Below, piece by piece: positions 1 to 11,078 of a stretch of DNA of 64,000 bases; position 1 is the first letter of the stretch; each line of letters starts with the position of its first letter. Position numbers and translations under genes: made by a program. The notes below the pieces were generated by a model. The model searched no databases. It had not been told where the DNA came from and was given only the letters and a program-made list of their open reading frames with translations. The DNA comes from Bremia lactucae (Eukaryota > Oomycota > Peronosporomycetes > Peronosporales > Peronosporaceae): contig NW_027152062.1 of assembly GCF_004359215.1 (NCBI RefSeq), positions 244,147 through 308,146 on the forward strand. The letters are read 5' to 3'.

Positions 1-713
1 ATCGTATATACGGACCATGCGTCATTACGCACGGCCGTCAATAGCCCACACCTCTCGCAAAGAATGGCGAGGTGGCTATCCTTCTTCGCGGAGTATAACT
101 TCTCCGTCGAATATAAACCAGGACGACTTAATGTCGTCGCTGATGCGTTATCACGCCGACCCGATTTCGAGTCAGCAGTGCACCCCAACAGTAAAAGTGA
201 TCTTACTGTTGCAACACTCACTACGAGTGTTCCATCATCAACCTTAGTTGATGAAATAAAGAAAGCCTATAAAGAAGATAAGGACCTTCTTTGTCTGATG
301 GATCATTTAATGAATCCATCCGATAAATCTTTTAAAGATCTACCGGCTTTATATCGATCGTCATCCGATCGATACACAACACGTAACGGCTTATTGTATT
401 ACACAGCCGTTACCGGCGACACCCCACGTGTCGTCGTCCCGACTCACAATGATTTGCGCTTGCGCATCATGTATGAGTGTCACGATGCTCCAACAAGTGG
501 ACATCGTGGACGTGAGAAGACTTACCTCACGGTAAGTCGATACTTTTACTGGCCCCGCCAGTATCAGTTTGTGCGCAAGTACATTCGTGCTTGCGAGGTT
601 TGTCAACGGGTGAAGCCTAGCCCTTCATCCCGTGCACCTCTTCAACCTCTACCACTTCCGGCAGAGTGTTGGTAGTCCGTATCTATGGACTTCGTCTTCG
701 GATTTCCAGCGCA
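1..713 (+). pseudogene. Ty3/gypsy family A pol fragment: RNase H end and integrase zinc finger
   Basis: An open frame enters from the window edge and ends at a TAG at 673-675. It encodes the end of RNase H (YTDHASL, then ALSRRPDFE), a linker, and the integrase HHCC zinc-binding region (H-x-APTSGHRG, then CEVCQR). The stop falls inside the conserved WQSVSMDFVFG start of the integrase core; other copies in the window have CAG there (for example near 19650), so this is a nonsense mutation. Reading resumes for about 35 bases and then meets LINE sequence at about 713. Role in the family: RNase H removes the RNA of the cDNA hybrid and integrase inserts the cDNA. This copy cannot make either. Same family as the copies at 16.5-21.3 kb and 59-64 kb. 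Confidence 0.85.
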
Positions 714-3700
714 GGCGGACCGAGGGATCGTGACCGGTCCTAGCAATATTTTTTTGAGGACCCTCGCACTTTGCGCTCCAGCAACCCGATGCGTGCATTG
801 AGCAATGCACCTCTGACCGCTGATGTAATGTGAGGGTTCTCCCTTCGTGCTACTGCACGAAGGCGGCAGATGCATGAAGCCCGGAACCGGTTGGTGCTCC
901 TGTTAATGTTGATCATGGCAGCCCGGTAGACCACCTCATTCTGCTCTGTCCACAGTTGTGTGTGACAGATCGTTGCCAGAATGTACCATGCGCTTCCACA
1001 CGCTTAATGCCACGACCCCACCCTCTCGAGACCTGTTCGCGAAGATCGCCTTCCGGTAACAAGGAATGCAGGAGACGTTTGCTGGCACACACAGTACAAA
1101 ATACTTGCGTTCGCTGGCGGAAAGCCCGCATTCCCGTCCAAGCCCGAAAAAATTGTCCCACAGCGCTTCCGCATGTGCACAATCCCAATACAAGTGAGCT
1201 ATCTTATCGACGTCACTTCGACAAGCTGGCTGCTTCCTTCATTTGTTGTTCTCGGACCGGCCGGCGTGATACAAGTTGAGCTGCCGTGTCGCGACCCGAT
1301 ATCTCGTCCATACCTGCTAAACCGTGAGGCCATGACTACGACCCCACACTTGCTATGGGGTTCGACAAAGCTGCGCGTTGCCACACGCCCACACGCGCCT
1401 GTTTGTCCAGTCGATCAACGAATGCTAGTAGAGGTCGGAAAAACGCATTTTTGTGAAATCGAAAGGCTTGCTGTCGCACCGCTGCTACGACGATTTTATC
1501 GTACGCGATTAGGCGTACCGCCCACGAAAATCGGTGAAGTAGCGGGTGCGTTTTCAACACGAGGCCACTTGTACGAATATCGTCCCTAAAGAGCTCTCGG
1601 TCGCTCGGAGAGCCGGCGGGGAGTTCTGGAATGGGCTCTCGGCTAAACCAGTAAAAACCATCTTCTCCCTGATGCAGAGTGATTTGTTGAGCCGGGTCAC
1701 GCATGAGCTCCGGCGAATGTCCGACAATGACGCCTGGAACAGTGAGCCACCATCAAAAGTTTGACAGAGCCTCTGGCGCCTGACGAATTCGGATGGCTTG
1801 TGTCGTGTCGACGCCAATTCCGAGAAATGCCGTGAGAGAAGAAACAAAATGGCCGTTGCCCATCGCCGTAGTTTGGATACTGAGTGAGATCTCGATTGGG
1901 TGTGCGGCCGATGGATTGTCAGGACAAACATCGCAGGGCCAGTTCGCGTCAGGCTCAAGTAGGCCAGAGTAAAGTCGGCAATCCTTACATATTTCGTTCG
2001 AGGTAGCCTAGCACCGCTTTAACACGGATACACGGGTTCGCCAAATGGACCAGAATCGCTGGATTTCCTGGGGCATGTCGTCCGCCCCCGACGGTCTTGT
2101 GGGTACCGAAGTGAAGTAGCTTAGAACGAAGTAGTCTCCATCCACCAGCCAGGTGCCGGGTCAAGCAGAACCTCCGAGTGTTGCGAGACCCACGAGAATA
2201 TTCTGTCCTCCTGTTTCTGGGTTGATGCGAGCCATTCCCCCAGCTTCTGCAGTAAATCTTGCCCATGAGAACGGACTCGATAAGGTGGAGCCCGTTTAGG
2301 AGCTTAGGCTGGAGTCAAGGAGGTCATTCCCGCGTCAGTAAGGCCTCGGAAGGCCCAAATGCGCCAGGCGACGAAGTACTTCTCCATACGTTGAATAAGC
2401 CAGATCATAGCAAGCTTCGTACGTTGAGTTATAATGGCCACCGAGGCGTCCACAAGCCCGACCCCCCCCCCGGCTCGTCTGGGCTTTACAAGCAGCCCTG
2501 GATTGACCTTATGGCGACTTGTGTCCGTAGACGTTGCGTGCGCCCGGAGGGACTGCTTCTACAAATTGTGCAGCTCCTTATCAGCCCACTTAGGTGTTTT
2601 GAAAACGATCGCTGTGTAGGGCACTGAGGGAAGAACGATGTACTTAAGAATCAGCGCCCTGTTATCCACGCTGGTAGCCACTCGCGTTGCTGTTAAAAGG
2701 CGTCGTTGGAGCTTCTGGATGCGCAAGGCCCAATTCTTGTTCACTACCCCCCCCCCGATCCGATTCATAACTTAGGTAATGCGTTGTATCTCCCGGCGGC
2801 ACAGCTGCAATACCCGCGTAGCGATCGACAGTAACCGATCGGTTGAGGAAAATAAGTTTACTTTGGCTGGTTGGACATGCAGTCCTGAGAGATCTACGAA
2901 CGCTCAGATGATGCTTAACGCGTGCGGAATTTGCTCGGCGCGCTCGAGGAAGAGCGTTGAGTCGTCCACAAACGCCGAAAGAGGTGAGTCTGCCCATTCA
3001 GCCCAGGCGCTTGCTGCTCTTGGAGAGATGGATCCTTCTTGAGAGCGATACCAAGGACCTCCACGACAAGTAGAAAAAGAAGCGGCGCTAGTGGACAGCC
3101 TTGACGAATTCCCGAAAGCACCGGTAGCTCCTAGCGCACACCCATTGACGACAAAACTGGCCGTCGTGCCCTTGTGGATGTGTTGAATGATGTCAACAAA
3201 CCGCTCGTCGAACCCAAAGAAGCGTTGAGTCGCATATAGGAAATCGCTATCCACGGTGTCGTACTATTGGTTTTTGGGTCGTATGAAGGTCTTTAAGACC
3301 CGGCTCGAGCAAACTTTTAAGCCGCCACGTCAGAATTCAGGGCTCAAGCCGAGCTCCTGGATTTGAAACAGGTCAAGCGTGACCTTCACGCTTATGCCCA
3401 GCATAGTAGCAAGTAACTTGTCACTGCCATCTGCGATGGGAGTAGCACGTGACATATACCGCCTTCCGGAAGTTCAATAACAACATACATCGCTGAGCGC
3501 GGCCGTCGAGTCATGTAGATCATCAATTGTACCATCATCATCATTACCGATTTCGTGAAAAAGCCTTGTTGCGAATCACTGATATCCCGAAACAGCGGTT
3601 CTGGATCCTCATGGCCAGCACCTTGGCTAAGTCTTTGTTACTGGTTTGCAACAGAGAGATAGGGCGGTAATCCATGGCATCGTTGGAGTCGCCGTTCTTC

Positions 3701-3745
3701 ATTGGGAATTAATTAGCGCCTTCCGAAACGAGGGCGGTAGATCAG
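714..3745 (-). pseudogene. LINE (non-LTR retrotransposon), 5'-truncated and decayed reverse transcriptase
   Basis: Read on the minus strand from right to left: a DYRPISLLQTS-type block near 3640-3700, FLYATLRRFGF-like sequence at about 3200-3250, SGIRQGCPLAPLLFLL at about 3060-3121, the catalytic F-V-D-D at 2961-2972, a PPGDTTHYLSYE block near 2760-2810, the connection domain (ALRIQKLQRRLLTATRV) near 2650-2730, and a C-terminal Cys/His segment (WDCAHAEALW) near 1140-1190. This order is that of the L1-like RT and tail found in oomycete genomes. The endonuclease and the first part of RT are absent, as expected of 5' truncation during target-primed reverse transcription. Many frameshifts and stops make it non-functional. 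It abuts integrase sequence of a family A element at about 713. A short T run near 747-753 is a poor poly-A tail candidate. Confidence 0.8.
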
Positions 3746-3792
3746 CTCCCTCTCCCTCTTCTATCTTGCGCGATGTAATCCTTTCCTTTCTC

Positions 3793-4235
3793 TGAAGCGG
3801 AGCTACCTCGCTCCTAAAGACAGAGGAAGACTTTTAAACTCAGAGAGTCACTTAGTTCTATTGAACTAATATGTTTAACAACTCAGGGAGTCGTACAAGC
3901 TATTAAAGCTTAAGGAATCCTGGTTCAAGGGATTCAGGGGTTCGTATAACCAAGTGGCAACTAGTGCCCAAGAGGATATACCTTAGAAAGGCTCCTATCT
4001 CTTACAGATCAATGCGCAAGCCTTAGGAAGGCGCTTAACGTTTTTAGATCAAAAGGGGACTGCACTTTATTTAATTATTTAAATCTAAAAACCTTACCCT
4101 AGCTAATTAAAAATAGATTTTGGCCGCCAGATTTATATCTGGCGGCGATCACATTTGTTACCCATAATAAATGGAATTTAAGTAACTAACTATTTTTAAA
4201 ATTAGATAAAAGGGTATTTTACACATACATTTACA
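3793..4235 (-). repeat. Family B LTR (3' LTR of B1)
   Basis: Aligns by eye along its length with the LTRs at 50780-51384 and 57590-58062, sharing AGCGGAGCTACCTC at the left end and the GCCAGATTTATATCTGGCGG hairpin near 4121-4145. A stretch of roughly 45 bases before the TTACA end is missing relative to the other copies. Confidence 0.8.
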
Positions 4236-4243
4236 CCCTCCCC
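4236..4243 (-). other. Polypurine tract of B1
   Basis: Minus-strand GGGGAGGG directly abuts the 3' LTR. This is the expected plus-strand primer and confirms that the element reads on the minus strand. Confidence 0.7.
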
Positions 4244-4344
4244 ATCAGATGTTGACACCGGGTGACAACATTCGCTTCATTTCCTCTTTGAGGTTGGAGC
4301 CTAAACAGCTAACCGCTCGGTTGTGCTTTCCTTTCCTTTGTCTT

Positions 4345-5196
4345 ATGACAATCAAGCGTGAGTCACAGACTCTGAGCACCTTCCTCGACGATGAGGGAGT
4401 GGTGGACTTTGAAAGTCACTCTCCATCAGAGGAGGAGGAGAAAGAGCGTCGTTTGCTCACGCCTTCTCCTCCGGATTTACGTCGGCGGGCCATGAATCCG
4501 TTCTCAGAACGTGGTGCCGCTGATGCCTTAACTGCATTGAGTTGAACACGGGACCCTGAGTCCAACATCATTACGAATCCGCTCGATGAAGAGCAAGAGC
4601 GGATAATCCTCATTGAGGAAAGAGCTCGTCGTCGAGCTGCAGCGATAGCGATAGCTAAAGCTCATAGTGAATATAGATTCACTCCGCTTAGTGCGGACGA
4701 GCGTCTCAAAGAGATAGCGGGTCACAGCTTGGGCACCTGGATCTCCGGTGACCCGGCGAAGACGCCGGAGGAGGTCGCTGCCTGCGACGCTCTTCATGAG
4801 CAATACCTTACGCCAAAGGTAATGACGCGAAGCCAGTATCTGACGCATTTACGTGATCAAGCCCGTGGGGGTTCGGTGACCTCCATGAGGAAAATTCCGA
4901 GAGTTTTGTTTCCAAACTAAAAAAAGAGTGGAAACGAAGTCTTATTTAAGAACTTGGTCCACTAAGCCCGTCGACTTCGTAATATTTGGAATATCAGACA
5001 GTCTGCAGATAGGGTGATGTTCGTTTGGAACGGAAGCTTCACTTCGATTTCGCTAAGCTTAAGGCCAAAGGCCAGTTACGTTCGGCATTTATACCACAAA
5101 ACGATGAAAGGTCTAGCCGATATTTCACTGCTTCGGTTGAACGTGCAACCATGGATCGAAGCCGCACTGAGGCTATAGATCCACCTAATCTCACGT
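4345..5196 (+). pseudogene. Antisense ORF of family B element, copy B1 (decayed)
   Basis: Plus-strand frame, opposite to gag-pol, between the PPT and the chromodomain stop. It starts MTIKRESQTLSTFLDDEG, continues through an acidic stretch and NPFSERGAADALTAL to a stop at 4543-4545, and resumes shifted with EERARRRAA, AKAHSEYRFTPLS, ERLKEIAGHSL, ALHEQYLTPKVMTRS and later FAKLKAKGQL. Copies at 51497 (plus), 26550 (minus) and 21283 (plus) encode recognisably the same protein. Codon comparison with the 21.4-kb copy over the AKAH-to-W segment shows mostly third-base changes and one serine written AGC versus TCT, which supports selection on this strand. About 280 codons before decay. No family recognised. 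The plus frame continues past 5200 as a basic segment (KRRLTR, QKRQRR) opposite the chromodomain; whether that part is real is unclear. Confidence 0.6.
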
Positions 5197-6830
5197 TTAG
5201 TGGTGGGAAGCGTCGTTTGACGCGAGTTGACCCTGAGCTTGGCGCTCAAAAACGTCAACGACGTACGGGCAATCATGCCGAAGAGGTACCTCGAACTTCA
5301 AGAGTTTTCAGAAGAGGAGTACCCTAGCCACTTCAACAGACACTGGTATTGACCCTTACGACGACGTCTCTTTAAAAGTTTCATCCATGAAACTGAAGGT
5401 TCCCCCGCGCATCAGGTAGCGCGGGAGGGGGCCGAAATTTCGGCGGAAGCATTTGATGCTCTACGGCGCGAGGTGGAATTTCTTCGTGAGGTCCTTGCTC
5501 GGGTTAAGAGCTCTTTTCAGGCGGTACGGGACCGTCTTTCAACGCTGGAGCGTCAGCAGTCTCGTTTAGAGGGCCAGCTGGACATCCTGGTGAGGATGCA
5601 GCAATCTGCGGCACGACCGCCTGTCTCGGCGCAAGCGCCTTCAAGTCCACGTGGGAAGGGTCCCGATATGGCTTAAGCAAGCCAACGTAGAATACTGTGT
5701 GTGCGCAGCTTGCTAGGAAGGTTTAGCGTATAAGCTAGGCCCTTCTTGGCCACGACCGTAAATGGTCCAATAAAGCGCGGGCGCAATTTGGTCTTGAAGA
5801 CCGCGGAAACCAAGATAGCAGGTAGGGTTTTAGTGTTTAATAAAACTCGGTCTCCGACCATAAAGGAATTAATACAGCTTCTGCCTTTGGCATCTGCTTG
5901 TTCTTTTTGTTTGTCTTGGCTATCAGCCATCGTATCCCTTACATGCCTCAAGACACTTAATCGCGTCGCGACGAACTCGCTTACTTGTTTCCGAACGGTA
6001 ACAAGCCTATCGACTAATTCTCCCCCACCAAGCCCTGAACCAGGCAGTGGTATCGTCAATGAAACGCGTGGGTGGGTGAGACCGTTGACATAGAACAGAG
6101 TATAGCCTGTAGAGAGAGGCATGTACAGCGTTATTTAACAAAATATTCACCACTGGGAGCATTGAGCTTCAGCGTTTTGGTATCCGAGCACACACGTTGC
6201 GTAAAACGTCTTCAATGACGCGATTGACACGTTTAGTTTGACCATCGGTCTGCGGATGGTCCGCAGTGGACATACCCAATCTAGTACACTCGGAAAATTG
6301 ATTTCCAGAATTTATCCGTGAAACGGGGGTCCCGATCAGAGACAATTACCACTGGCAAACCATGTTGTCGAAACACGCGATCGATAAACAGCTAAGCTGT
6401 ACCCTCTCCATCGATGGAATCCGGCACGGCCGCTAAGTGAGCCATTTTGCTCAAACGGTCAACAAAGACCACTATACCGGAGTTACCGGCTGAATCTTTC
6501 GGTAGCCCAAAAACAAAATCCATACTAATGGACTCCCAGCATCCTATGGGGATGGGAAGACCCGCCAGTGGCGCAGTAGCATGTGCCGAGGGTTAACCCG
6601 TTGGCACGTTTCGCATGTGCGAAGATATGTGCTGACCCATTTATAAAGTTTGGGCCACCAATAACTCTGGCTGATAGAGCCGTAGGTCTTTCCTCTACCG
6701 AGATGACCACCAAGGACAGTATCGTGTGCCTCATGATTCAGTGCTCTTTAGAGCTCGTAGCAGAGCTACAAACTGTTTATCCTGGGTGTAAGCCAAACGG
6801 ATTAATTCAGTAGTAGGCGACATTATAGTC
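5197..6830 (-). pseudogene. Integrase and chromodomain of B1
   Basis: The minus strand encodes the integrase core and C-terminal domain (FYVNGLTHPR, DRVLLNTK, FIGPFTVVAKKGLAYTLNLP) and, downstream, a chromodomain with LLKWLGYSSSEN followed after a one-base shift by VPLRHDCPYVVDVFE. The frame ends at a TAA at 5197-5199. The chromodomain tethers integrase to chromatin in this class. Frameshifts occur near 5690 (after AKKGLAYTLNLP), within the core, and in the chromodomain (tryptophan codon region). The plus-strand frames over 5428-5676, although open and coiled-coil-like, are shadows of this region. Confidence 0.8.
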
Positions 6831-8095
6831 ATTAAATGAGAGAACTCATCATCCGGCCTGCGTGATAACGCATCGGCCAAAGCATTCTGCTTGCCGGGTT
6901 AATACTTTACCTCGAAGTTCTATATCGCGAAAAAGGATAGCCATAGAGCCATTCTCTGTGAGAGATGGGGCGACTTTGTCGCCGTGCGTAACGACGCGTG
7001 ATCTGTATATAGCACAAACGGCTTAGAGCCAAGCAGATAAACTCTGAATTAGACGAGAGCATACTTCATAGCAAGCAACTCTTTGTCATGAACTGGGTAG
7101 TTCTTCTCCGCAGCTTTAAGTTGTCTAGACTCGAACGCAATAAAATGTTCATGCCCATCAATATCTGTTTGTAAAAGAGCACTGCCAATGGCAAAATCTG
7201 ATGCGTCACAGACGACACTGAAAGGCCAATTTGGGTTTGGCAGTGCCACAATTGGGGCATGGATAAGACTATCCTTATCTGCTTGAAAAGCATTATGTTC
7301 GGTGCTAGTCCAGCACCATTCTGTATCCTATTTAAGGAGATTAGATAATGGCCTATCCATATCAGCGTAATTTTCGCTATATTTGTGTAAATAATGGCGA
7401 GACCCAACCACTAACGCAAATCCTTTTGGTTGTTAGGAACCGGCCAATCTACTATGGCTTTAACCTTAGCGGTATCCTAAAAAAGGAATTTTGTCTGCGC
7501 CAAAAAGGCATTTAGATGCATTGGCGTACAATTTATTTGTGCGCATACACTCGAGCACTGCTAGCAAATGGTCTAAATGGTTTCCCATATCCGAACGACC
7601 CTGCTCCGAACGACGATGGACAAAAATGTCATCGAAATAAGTCTGTGCATAACCTCGATGAGGGCGGAACAGTTGCGTCACTAGACGATTAGATGTTGCC
7701 GGGGCGTTGGAAAGCCCTTGTGGCATAACCAACCGCTCCCATATCATAACGCTTGGGGTGCTAACCGCTGTAAGCGGGATATCGCTAGCTCGCATGAGCA
7801 GTTGCTAGTAACCATCGACTAAGTCCAATGCACTGTACATGGTACATCCCACCATATTGTTCTGAAGAACATCCTTTCTAGATATGGATGTGTGTGCTGG
7901 TATAGTGGCAGCATTAAGCTTATTTTATAAGCATGTACAGTGCGCCATTTACCATTTGGCTTTTTGACACAAAACGTCGGTGACGAATGAGGAGATTTGC
8001 TCTGTCGTACCATTCCCAGCCTCGTGCTTAGCACGGAAAAAAATGTCATGACGTCACACTGCTCCCTTGGTATAGGTCATTGTCTTGTGACACAG
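6831..8095 (-). pseudogene. Reverse transcriptase and RNase H of B1
   Basis: Minus-strand Ty3-type RT: SPTFCVKKPNGKWRTVHAY near 7900-8000, MPQGLSNAPAT near 7700, the catalytic Y-F-D-D at 7628-7639, and PFLGY near 7470. RNase H follows with VVCDASDFAIGSALLQT and KNYPVHDKELLAMKYAL at 7070-7230, then the weak remnant of the last block to about 6850. Stops and shifts separate the blocks. The YFDD motif is intact, but the polyprotein is not continuous. Confidence 0.85.
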
Positions 8096-10332
8096 TATTT
8101 GGTTTCCGAAACCAAGTCAATTTCATGACGAACACCTCTATTCGGAGATAAAACAGATGGTGGATTGTTACATACCACAACTTGGAATTCCTTGATCAAG
8201 GAATAAAAGGGATCCGTAGGATCTTTAAGGATCGATGACCCATTTCGCGCACTAAGTGCAGCTTTTTTGTCACCCAAGACAGCTTCGATTAGAAGTGACG
8301 ATGAGTTTAACTCAATTGTTGGTCGAATGAACACCATCTCAGATAAGTCGCCAGCCTTTAAGGCTCGGCCGCACTCATCAATAGACATTTCGTCTAGCTC
8401 TAAAAGAGCATGTAACGAAGGGATTGCCGCAACGCTAACTTCTTCCTCAATGTTACCGGTTACACCTTTACAAGCGTATGTAATTGCTCACTCGTATCAC
8501 TTTTGAGGGCATACACGCTTCGTGTCCATCTGGAGTGGAGACAATACACCTCTTAAAAGCCGGGACATTCACGTCCCCGAATTTTCCAGCCTGTGTTGGT
8601 TCTATACATAACATGGTGTCTAATTTGACATCCGACAAGGAGTTAGGTAACTCAACTTCCTTATCCAGCGAACGTTTGCGTGTCGCTCCACGTGCGTTAG
8701 AAGGGTTTGACACAAAATGCCCTGGCGAACCGTCTATAGTGTCACTATTGACACTCAGTATGGTGCCACCTCGGCCGACCACACTCGGTGGACTTAGACG
8801 TGCCACTCCACGTATCTCGGGGATATTGCACCCTTGAGGTCCTGGCGAACCGCCAACAGTGTCACTACTGACACTTAGTAGGATGCCATCTCATCTCAGG
8901 GATATCGCACCCTCGATGATTCGGCCTTTAGGCCAACAATGCTTTCAGCATTCAGTGAATCGTTATTACAACGAGTGTCACTCGACGGAGTACGTGCCGT
9001 TCAACTTATTTCTGCTGAGTCGGCTCAGAATTAACGCTTTTAACACTAGAGTTTATTAACTCAGACATGCCAATGTCTAAAACACTGACAGACTCATTCA
9101 ATGATCCGCGCCAATAGCGCTTTTGTTGCCTAGCAAAGGTGGGTTCATGACTCTCCAAAACTTTGCTAGAAACATTACGCGTGGCGCCTAAGGTCTTACA
9201 CCTCCAGTCGATACATGGCTCATGGTGTTCTTACCAGGCCATACCAAGGATGAGATCATATCTTGAATCAAAATCAAGGACGAGACAGCTTTCCATACTG
9301 TCAAAGTCCAGAAACTTTATACCTAAGTTCAATGGGAACAGTGACACGAGTCCCAGTCGCTAAGCGAACAGTGATTGTATCACCTTTATGCGCTTTAAGC
9401 GCCTCAACGTATTGTTGACTTCCTTTTAAGGGAATGGCGTTGAGCATAATTGCAAGACGCTCCTGAGTAAATTAAAATTAACCACGGCTTATCAAAGCCC
9501 TTTACAGTCGCTCGAGCGACTAGCAAGCCAGGCTTGTACTCTCGCCCCGTGCCATTAAGCACCGAGCTAAATGGGGCTAGGCTCTGTTTATTCTTACCTC
9601 CTGGAGGTTTAACAGAGCATAGGTCTTCCCAGTAGGGCGCCCCGCATCTACTAAGTATCGACGTTTTCCGCACCGTACCAGATCTCTGGTATAGGTCGGA
9701 GTTGGAGCTCTTTCGAGCTTTACCCGAATTTCGTAGGGGGCAGGCCAGACGTAAATGTTTCGTGCTTCCGCACATATAACATCTACGGATGGTCTTATGC
9801 TGTTACACAGCTTGAAGGGCCTCTTCCCTTTTTTAACGAGGCTTACATCCATGGGTTACGGTCTATTAGACGGTACTTATGTGCTCGAAGAGCTTGTATA
9901 GTAAACAGGCGTGCTAACGCGAGCAGACTTAAAGTCGAACTCGGCGCGTAGCGCTATGGCAACTGCCTCTTCGAAACTAGCAGGATGAGACCGGAATAAT
10001 TCCGTCCGGGCAACGCCCTCATTGAGACCACCATAAAGATTGTTACTACAATTGCTTCCTGCACCGGGTCTTGATGCATAGATGCAATGATAGTTCTTAA
10101 CTCCTGGACAAAGTCCTAGGGTTCTTTTGCCCTGTCGAGTCGCTAGGAGCCGTGCTCGCATGCGAAAAGCCTGATCAGGCGGTGCAAAGATGCGGGTCAT
10201 TTGCTGCTCCAGCGAATCCCATGAGGGAAAAGCGTCGTTAATGGACATGCTGCACGATAGTGCCCACTCCATGGCTCTACCTCCAAGTTTGGAAATGGCC
10301 ATAGCCACCTTGTGCCGTTCTGTTAAGAACAA
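8096..10332 (-). pseudogene. Gag, zinc knuckle and protease region of B1
   Basis: Gag begins at about 10332 on the minus strand with a capsid-type segment (WDSLEQQMTRIFAPPDQAFR, then RVSTPVY near 9900). A CCHC zinc knuckle, C-x2-C-x4-H-x4-C (CYMCGSTKHLRLAC), lies near 9735-9780. The aspartic protease follows with LILIYSGASC near 9460-9480; copy B2 has DSGASC at the same place, so the catalytic Asp codon is changed to Tyr here. The protease-RT linker runs to about 8096 and includes conserved RHEIDL near 8130. Frames change several times. The first gag codons may be missing because a deletion joins this region to the LTR at about 10333-10382. Confidence 0.75.
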
Positions 10333-10382
10333 GCGGAATCAATGGACATTTCCATCTGCTTAATCCAAAAAGGGAGATTTTC

Positions 10383-10596
10383 TCCCTTTATTTATATATT
10401 TAAATCTAAAGAACCTTACCCTAGCTAATTTAAAATAGATTTTGGCCGCCAAATTAATATCTGGCGGCGATCACATTTGTTACCCATTATAAATGGGATT
10501 TAAGTAACGAACTATTTTAAAATTAGATAAATGGTATTTTACACATAAAGTAAATGTACCACAACAACGGTTCTCCAACCGATGTGCCCCATTGCA
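10383..10596 (-). repeat. Family B LTR fragment (5' LTR of B1, truncated)
   Basis: Matches the last half of the left LTR (AAATCTAAAGAACCTTACCC, the CCAAATTAATATCTGGCGG hairpin, CATTTGTTACCC) and ends near TGCCCCATTGCA. The outer half next to gag is deleted. A perfect palindrome (9-bp arms, 3-nt loop) lies at 10369-10389, at the deletion join. Confidence 0.75.
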
Positions 10597-11078
10597 TTCT
10601 CCCTCTCGATGCGGCTGTTCTATTGGTTAATGCATTAATTATTTTTAACAGTCAATACCACTTAAATCCTTCTCATTATAAATATCTTTTCTTTTAATCA
10701 GACAAGCATCAAAACAGAGGGGTTCTACTGTATTCAGAAGAAATCTGTAAGCACCAAAGTCGTCACTAAATTCGACGACTTAAGTAAACTCCTTTGTTTA
10801 TGCGATATTATTGTCTAAGTCGCATGACGCACAATTGTAGTGTAGAATATTTACTCCATACTATATAACTCTATTGTCGAGTCTTTGTCAACTGCAACAC
10901 GGGAATGGGCCGGAAGGAAAACTGCAGCACTTGTGCCGTCTTCTATGTCAACATCTGCACCTTGCAAATGAAAAGGTGATAATAATAGTCAATCATTGTG
11001 TAAATCACATCGCCCTTGATGCTGCTTATGATGGTTTGAGAACATTCTTTGAAGGCTTCAAAAATCGGTTTGTTAAGA
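10597..11078. other. AT-rich spacer downstream of PNPase
   Basis: Contains the presumed 3' end of the PNPase transcript. A plus-strand frame at 10874-11110 has no recognisable content and overlaps the PNPase 3' coding end. No RNA gene or repeat recognised. Confidence 0.4.

Larger units (their letters stand above)
3793..10596 (-). mobile_element. Ty3/gypsy family B element, copy B1 (gag-pol on minus strand)
   Basis: Two direct repeats bound it: a left LTR (3793-4235, the 3' LTR in element sense) and a truncated right LTR (10383-10596). Between them on the minus strand lie gag, protease, RT, RNase H, integrase and chromodomain, in Ty3/gypsy order. A purine tract abuts the left LTR, and an antisense reading frame sits between that tract and the chromodomain. 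All coding parts carry frameshifts or stops. The right end has lost the PBS, leader and first half of the 5' LTR. Compare copy B2 at 50780-58062, which keeps both LTRs. Confidence 0.85.

Noticed and set aside
5428..5676. Open plus-strand frame with coiled-coil-like sequence (REVLARVKSSFQ) ending at a shared TTAA with the minus frame
   Set aside because: The minus strand over 5200-5700 encodes the integrase tail and a recognisable chromodomain, so this plus frame is its shadow.
10369..10389. Perfect 9-bp palindrome as a terminator
   Set aside because: Eukaryotic context and position at an LTR deletion join make a repair scar more likely.
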